NCBI GenBank assembly: GCA_036346225.1
Contig: JARFIW010000139.1
Span: forward strand, 3,224,001-3,288,000
DNA from: Platerodrilus igneus
Lineage: Eukaryota; Arthropoda; Insecta; Coleoptera; Lycidae
Length of the DNA: 64,000 nt
Direction: 5' to 3'
Part shown: positions 57,331 through 64,000 of the stretch, in pieces
How positions within the stretch are numbered: the stretch's first letter is position 1
Layout of the letters: each line of letters starts with the position of its first letter
Position numbers and translations under genes: made by a program
The notes under the pieces: generated by a model
Database searches by the model: none
What the model was told of the DNA's origin: nothing
The model's input: the letters and a program-made list of their open reading frames with translations, nothing else

Positions 57331-60300
57331 GACGTTTGTCCACTTAGTCTTACTAAGATTGAAACAATTTCAATTATTCTAAGCGTGCTAATTATTATCC
57401 GGTTAACATACTAAAATTAACAATGCCCTACGATGCAACGCTAATGTAACAGTTTTAAATAACTTAAGTGGGCTTAATCACCATTATTGCACATGACACG
57501 TGGTAGTAATGTACCTTTAAAAAATTAACGTGTTTACGCTTACTAGAGGCAAAGACTATAATCTGTTTTGTCGAGGACTAACTTGGCTAGCACCCCAAGG
57601 AAGCGTTAGAGATGGGCTGGGTTGAAATTTTCTTAGTTACACGGAAAATACTTTAAATTAAAGTTAGACGCCACTGCATCTACCAAATATTAATAAAAAA
57701 AAATCATTCTATGGTAGATACAGAAAACCCTTCGTAGTTAATTATTCTAAATTTTTCTACTTATATTCTTGCATAATTGATCAGACCTCTTTAACATAGA
57801 AAAAATTACCAGAGTGATAATATCTATTCCATAACAAATAGTTTGAATCAAATAAGAGCGATTTTTAACAAATAAACTATATCACAAACTTTTTAGTTTT
57901 AGAAAATCAACAAAATCTCGTAACATAATAGCCATGTTCGGTAATGATTGTCAGATCTGACAGTCGTGCACAAGTTTAATAAAAAACTGATATTTTAGGC
58001 AATCATATATATGCAAAATCAATAAAATTAAGCGAGATAACAACATATTAGCAAATCTTATAAACTAAATAGTGAGGATTTTCACGGCTTGTAATTTGAC
58101 CATATGTGTAGAAGGGGTTGTTAAATCAATCCGGTTAAGGATTCGGGAAAAGTAAGACAAGTAAGAAAACAATCTATAAAGACAGTTTGATTTGGGGATT
58201 TTTTTCTTCTCGGAGTTTTATACTAATCAGAACAAATGCTTGGTGACCAAGCGCCGTGTTTACGAAACAAGTTGAAAACCCTGAGTTATATGTGCATAAT
58301 AAGTTATTTACATTGATTTTTAATCATTAAATTGTTGTTCAAAACATTTTCAGCAATGTTACAAAACACCTGAATTATTTTCAGTAATATTATTGGTACA
58401 AAATGTCGAGTTTAGCTTTGAAATTTAATTAAACTAGGAAATAACATATCGTTTATTGTTTTCCATATGGGACCAAAGATTTATTACGAATTTAAAATTT
58501 TATATAGGTTTGCAAATAAATAATTTTTAGCGAATTTTTTCATTTTTTGAACTTGACTTGATACAGCTTTTTTTATACTGTAAAGAAATTTTGTTGGTCA
58601 CAAAAAGTTGTTACAAGATATGGAAATGTTATAGTGGTGATGTGGATACGGCAGCTTCAAACAAAAGAAATGTTTGTGAATTTCCCTTTACCAAGATATA
58701 GGTATATCAAAATGGTGGGGCTGTGGAAATTGTAGCCTTCCAACAAACAAAAGGTTTTAAATATTTTTAGTGACAATCTTTTGGGCATCGTAGATGAAGA
58801 AATGTGCGCAATGTCCTAATGTTTGTGCATTTCTCCGTTCTGAAATATGGAGATACTAAATTTTGACTGATTACAGAATTAGCAGCTAAAGTGATCTATT
58901 ACTTTCATAAATGCAATTGTGACATTGTGAATTAACTAACATACACAGTTTGCAAACGTCTATGCACTCCACTATACTAAAAAATGGAGAAATTAAAGTG
59001 ATGTGGATGCAAAAGCGACTAACCTCCACCTAAGAAATTTTCGTATCTGTAACATATTTGTTTATACGTTGTAGGTGGGCACTAAGATATGGCGAATGTC
59101 TTATGTGGATACAACAGTCTCTACATGTACTCTATTACATAATAAATAAATATTCTTAATAGTAAATGCTGACGCAAAAATAATACATTTTGATATACAA
59201 GTAGTATTTATTGGAACTGTAGTTTATGCTTGAAGATACAAAAACATATGCTTTTTCAATAATGTGTGAACTTGATGGTACGATATGATGTTGCTCTTGT
59301 TCGGTTCTATGTTTGTGATTTCTAATTCTTCACGAAAACTGATCCAAGTCTGTTTATTTTTTCATAGTGAGATTTATAACTGCAGTAAATGCGCATTCTA
59401 CTGAATAGGAAGATTGGGTGTAATGTATTTATTTTAAATTAGTAGGCGATAAGAAACGTGTACACAAGGCTCCGTAAACCTCTACTGCAGTAAGAACCGT
59501 CAAACCGTCTGTCAGAACACCCATCTTTCCGGGAGACTTTAATCAAGGTTTCTTCAGGTGGGTTGGCGTTTAAAGGCTTTATTGGACAAACAGAGGTAAA
59601 TGTAAAAGTATTTATTAAAGTGTTATAACCTGTATACCCCTACAAGTTTTGTATTTGCTTTCAAAGACCCTATCCCGCACCGCTGAAAGCTAGCCGGTAC
59701 ACTATTTTACAGCTGTCACTTTGTAATTGTAGAGTAAAATTAATTTAGACGCTTAACGTTAATTCAACACGAAACAGATATCATAAATATTTTTGAAAAT
59801 AAAACTGCCACAGCTTTTTGTTCAGTATAAAAAGGTAAATCAAAGTTATTTTTATACCTTTCTTTATTCGTTATTATACTGGAGATTTGTTGAATTTTTT
59901 TTTGAGAACAACAGAGCTACAATAAAAGTGATTGAAAACTCAGTGCGTAGAAAATTCTTTATTTGACACTTTAAAACAACAAATAATTATACAATTTTGC
60001 CAGGAAACGAAGTTCTACTTTTAACTTCGCGAGAATTGCAAAAGAACTCTTATTTGTAAAAGAGCAAAATAATATTTAATAAATTAAAAAACACTTAATG
60101 TAAAAGTTATATCCTTGAGTAAGGTTCTCTTCGTTGCTATTGACGCTCTGGCAATGATAAAATGACACCAGGCCTCTTGGCATATTTAAGACACACTATA
60201 CTAAATCTATGCATTGTGATATTCGTCAACAGTATTTATTCATCTAAAATCTTAGTTAAAATTTTCATGGCTAATGAGAGGTAGATTTAAATTTGAGATC

Positions 60301-62140
60301 ATTTGCTCAACTTGGTTTGAAGAATGAAGAAAAGTTCGTTGGTTATCTGAAAGTGTATGCTTGGATAGATCATGCACTCTTTGATTCAGAGTTGGAATTC
60401 CAGGAAAGTAAAGACAATGATTTGCGGCGTAATTTGTCTAATTAAAAAAATGTCAAATAGTTAACGACTAACTTCTTGCCAAATTTATCGAAACCAATTT
60501 GAAGCTACAAGGTGATCTAAATTTAATTGGAGCTAAAAGTATATCGTCCGTTTGTTGCAAACATTTTTCTATACAACAAAATTTGCGGAAAGAAGATTTA
60601 TATGACTCTCAAATCTCTCACAATTAAGAAAACGAGAGAAAGATTTGCTTTCTTACTGTCAACTCATAACAACTCTTCATTCTGATCTTAGCAAAAAATT
60701 TGAAGACATTCGTCATTTGCACATTTTCGATTGGGTGTTGGTCTGTTTGCAAGTAGACTCTCAAATTCAGATAAACCCATATTAATACAGGAACATGTTA
60801 TTCAGTTATTCCCCAAATAAGTAGTTGAAACCAACGTTTGAACTATAATTTCACAGGTTCAGGTTACAGTAACAACTATAGTAAAAATCACGAAGAGAAT
60901 GCATTTACGTCATTAATTTGCAATTCAATTCAGGATACATTTCAGCATATACAGGAGACGTAATTAAAACGTAAAATAATGAAAGAAAATTAGTAACACG
61001 TGTTTGGAGCTAAGTCGTTTAGTAACGACATACGCTGTAAAATTTATGATAAGTAAAGAAGGAAAACAGTAAGCTGTCGCATATCCTACCTTTATTACAG
61101 TTATGCTAACAAAAGTCTTTAAATTAAATAGGGTGAATTTGGAATGCACGTCGTTTCTAATACAACCTAACCTAACCTTAGTTTACATTCAGTCGATTAA
61201 TCTTGATGCATATGAGTACGGTTGATACCGTAAATGCATTCTTACGTAATTTCTTATAGACTAATTTTATATCCACTATTATGGGCCAATGTACGTAAGC
61301 AATAGCTTACACCCAATCATATTAAAAAAGAATCCAAGTCTTGTACACCTAACCTATATTATCAAACATGAATATCAGAGAAAACTAAGATCTAACTCTA
61401 ATTGGCCAAAAAATGTGTGTATCTTAAAAAAGAACAACTTTAATTTATCGTTTATAGATATTCAAACCATTTAATTTGTACATATGAATTATGCGGATAC
61501 AATTGTGAACTTTTTCATATGGTAATTTCTGTGTTTACAATACGCTTTAAAAAAGCGTACTCCAACGTAAAAAGTCCTTTTAATAATAAGTTTTACTTGT
61601 ATTTATTATTACCACCAATCACAATTATTAATTATAAAACAGCACGTAATGTTTAACAGCTTGAAAATAAAAATTCAATTATTTACGAGTTTGATCGATC
61701 CTAAACAATGCTTCCAACGACTTTTCAATGTAAGAAAACTGTTGCAGATCATCTGTAACGGTTTATTTCTTACCGTTCCAATTTAGGTTAGGTTAGCTCA
61801 ACTATCCTGAGTAATTTCTGATTTTGCGGTTAGGGCAGTTAAGATTGTTTCCACATCGCGTGATGGAAACGCATCTTAGTAACCTTCCAACGTCTACAGT
61901 GAGATGGCGGTTATATCAATGTCACAAATAGAAATCTTGACAACATAATTAATTCCCATAAACATCGAGGTATTCTGATCGAGTTTCATGTTTAATGATG
62001 AGTTGTATGTAGAAAAGTTATTTTGTCTTTCAGTTCAGTGCAGTATTTGTGTAGTTGCCACTCAATACTTCGGACTAAGTCACAATGCAGGGAGATAACA
62101 TCCACGAGGAATTTTTTGTTTAGTTGTTTAGTTATATAAA
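57331..62140. other. Gene-free stretch
   Basis: Nearly 5 kb of AT-rich sequence in which I find no supported gene, RNA gene or repeat. A short cctaacctaacctta run at 61166-61180 resembles insect telomere units but comprises fewer than three. ORFs at 60964-61149 and 61289-61474 have no motif. Confidence 0.35.
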
Positions 62141-62278
62141 ATGGCTTGCAAGGCCATGGGGCCTCCTCTTAAATTTGCAGCCAAGGTGTTGACTTGGGTT
62201 GACGAAGCGTGGAGTGTTTCAGTTGATGGTACAAACCCATGCTTGCCGAATAAATTTAAGTTTATAGTAAAGTGGTGA
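62141..62278 (+). CDS. Short ORF in a GC-richer island, unidentified
   Basis: A 45-codon frame starting ATGGCTTGCAAG and ending TGA. It encodes a Lys/Trp-containing peptide (LKFAAKVLTWVDEAW in the middle). The family is unknown. The local base composition is richer in G and C than the flanks, and a splice-acceptor-like tttgtctttcag lies 100 bases upstream at 62024-62035. It could be a small exon or a chance ORF; no second copy is seen in the window. Confidence 0.2.
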   Translation: MACKAMGPPLKFAAKVLTWVDEAWSVSVDGTNPCLPNKFKFIVKW

Positions 62279-62480
62279 TACTGTACTGTAACAATACTAC
62301 AAAGGAATTAGCATGGCGTTTATTAAAATTAGTTACTTCGATCAGTAGTTATTTACGTGGTGAAACTGTAAATTGTAAAGAAGTTTATTGAGAAATTTAT
62401 GCCGTTTACAAGCGTAAGTAGTAAGTCACATGGTGGGCTTTATTAAATTTATGTGTGTAAGGTTTTTATTCTTGCCGAAG

Positions 62481-62623
62481 CATCCCTCTTATGCCTTATC
62501 TGAGTCCTCACCGTCTGCCATCACCTGGTGAAATCCGCCGTCGAGCTAATACTGTAGTGGTCCCACCCACCAACAGCCAGGACCATCCAGGCAACAATAA
62601 AGGTTGGCAGCGGAATTGTTACT
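62481..62623 (+). CDS. Candidate internal exon of an unidentified host gene
   Basis: The frame is open from 62461 to 62634. The codons between the acceptor-like tttttattcttgccgaag (ending 62480) and the donor-like ACT|GTAAGA (GT at 62624) encode a Ser/Pro/Arg-rich stretch (LSPHRLPSPGEIRRRANTVV, then a Q-D-H-P segment). Composition is clearly richer in G and C than the flanking AT-rich DNA and the peptide lacks low-complexity features, which is why I rate it above the chance frames elsewhere. I could not assign a family. A frame stop at 62635 would end it if unspliced. Confidence 0.3.
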
Positions 62624-62803
62624 GTAAGAGATTTTAACCTTACTAAGTTTGTCTGTTATCGTTTAGGTGAGCAGCTCTTATAGGACCGGGAGGAAGGGGG
62701 GGATAAAAGGGATAGTTATTTTAGTGGGCATAATAATAAATAGTTCAATAGTAAAAGGATTATATACATACTTTTAAATAATCAAATTTATCCTGTGAAA
62801 TTT

Positions 62804-62807
<4 letters not shown>

Positions 62808-62851
<44 letters not shown>
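62808..62851. repeat. (AT)22 microsatellite
   Basis: Uninterrupted alternating TA from 62808 to 62851. It is followed by two copies of ttgctgtgattct (62850 and 62902). Confidence 0.95.
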
Positions 62852-62852
<1 letters not shown>

Positions 62853-64000
62853 CTGTGATTCTGTTCCCGTTTTTGAATTGCCCACGTTCTGTGCCAAGAA
62901 TTGCTGTGATTCTCTTGTCCGTTGAATCTCTTCTGATAATCGCCTCTTGACTCTTTCCTTCCGCCTCGGCTGCTCACCTAGTTAAAACTTTCATCCTCAT
63001 TCATAAAAAAAACAAACACATTCCTACCACAAATATCAACGTTAACTCTATTTACCATAATATTCACAATACATTAAAATTTCAAAATTAAAATTTCAGC
63101 ATAAATATCAGCATCATAAAACTTCAAGTTCAAATTTGTCATCATTTTAATTTGCATCCCGAATTAGAGTCCTTGTAAGATGCATACTAATTAAGTAAAC
63201 AATATTTGCAGACCAGGGTCTGAATAAAAGGGAGCATCTCCCACCCCTTTACGTTAATTTAACAGGTTAGTCTAATTGAGCTCAAAGACAGACCCAAATT
63301 TTCATCATAATCAAAAACATAAACTTAATACTCCTTTCTACTTATACAAGAAAATTTTACCTTAAAATTCAAAATTTGTTGTTTGTACAAATTTACTACT
63401 ATTCATCTTTATCAAACAAATTATAAAGATATTCAACACACACCAAAACATCTAAGATCGAACAAAAATGCATAAGTTACCTAAAGGTTAATGCACTCGT
63501 GGCTCCAATGTACATCGTCCTTGCTAATCCCACCATTCCAGCTGGGTTATGTTTACATCCTCGGATTCCTGGCCGCCTTTAAAATTTTTCTACACCACCA
63601 TTTGTCTAAAAAGGTTTCCGGGCTTCTCAGGAACTCATCTATGTATATCTAAATCTTGTTTTGTGGATCCAATCACGTTTACGAATAACACTTGATTACT
63701 AACACTCTCGAAAAATAGCAATGAAATTCATAATACTTTCACGCTATACCAAAACTGCATACTTCTATTTATTTATTTATCGTTACTAATTTGGATAATT
63801 GGTACAGTAATACCCGCAAATATAACTAGACTTTATTATCTTTATCTATCTTCTCTAAGTGCACTAATGCATAATAACTTTTATCGTAGCACGTAATCAC
63901 CGTGTATTCTGCTTGAAGTATCGAATAAAATCAAAAATAAAAGAGAGCTAAACTCCTATCAGCACGGGTTTATATAATGGCTCGCTTGCAAGTCGAATTT
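62852..64000. other. Gene-free stretch to the window edge
   Basis: AT-rich; no supported gene. The inverted word aggtgagcag / ctgctcacct (62665-62674 and 62970-62979) brackets the microsatellite region, but no further match extends it. Confidence 0.3.

Noticed and set aside
61165..61180. Telomere-like cctaacctaacc run
   Set aside because: Fewer than three TTAGG-type units; such short runs are expected by chance in AT-rich DNA.
62665..62979. Short inverted word aggtgagcag/ctgctcacct as element ends
   Set aside because: Only 10-11 bases match and no target duplication or internal structure supports an element.
1..64000. CRISPR array or bacterial contamination
   Set aside because: No regularly spaced identical short repeats; all recognisable genes are eukaryotic mobile elements.

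Overview
This window looks like a mobile-element graveyard from an AT-rich arthropod genome, almost certainly an insect. The evidence is the element set: an errantivirus-type LTR element with a baculovirus-F-like envelope gene, several Ty3/gypsy elements, a BEL/Pao element, a TTAA-flanked piggyBac, a mariner, RTE- and Jockey-like LINEs, and tRNA-derived SINEs. I see no prokaryotic operons, rRNA or genuine tRNA genes. No conserved cellular gene can be named. The only host-exon candidates are two short, relatively GC-rich stretches near 62.1-62.6 kb.

Layout. 0-3.6 kb: a fragment of an interspersed repeat (called IR-1 here), then a reverse-strand Ty3/gypsy remnant (gag, protease, integrase). 3.6-6.2 kb: an internally deleted errantivirus, LTR-env-LTR, with near-matching 4-bp target duplications. 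6.2-10.9 kb: pieces of a virus-like B-family DNA polymerase gene (one C-terminal piece, two N-terminal zinc-finger pieces), a 232-bp near-perfect foldback element and tandem repeats. 11-21 kb: IR-1, a SINE, LINE tails and a 140-bp palindrome, otherwise featureless. 21.2-29.3 kb: an IR-1 copy split by a complete but dead Ty3/gypsy element (22605-28397, 4-bp TAAA duplication) and by a mariner remnant. 29.4-33.4 kb: an RTE-like LINE followed by a second 3' copy. 34.0-34.5 kb: a hexanucleotide array. 35-48 kb: a BEL/Pao integrase, two decayed copies of an unidentified protein, a nearly intact piggyBac that inserted into the second copy, IR-1, and a gypsy fragment of CsRn1/Kabuki type. 49-57.4 kb: SINEs, another IR-1 copy apparently split by about 3.4 kb, and a Jockey-like LINE remnant. 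57.4-64 kb: mostly featureless.

The genes do not form a working system; they record successive insertions into one another. The points most worth a second look are the polymerase-gene fragments, the unidentified protein at 38.5-39.7 kb and its piggyBac-interrupted relative, the piggyBac itself, and the long hairpin. Homology statements come from reading motifs and comparing parts of the window by eye; no database search was run. Boundaries without a target duplication or terminal repeat are approximate.
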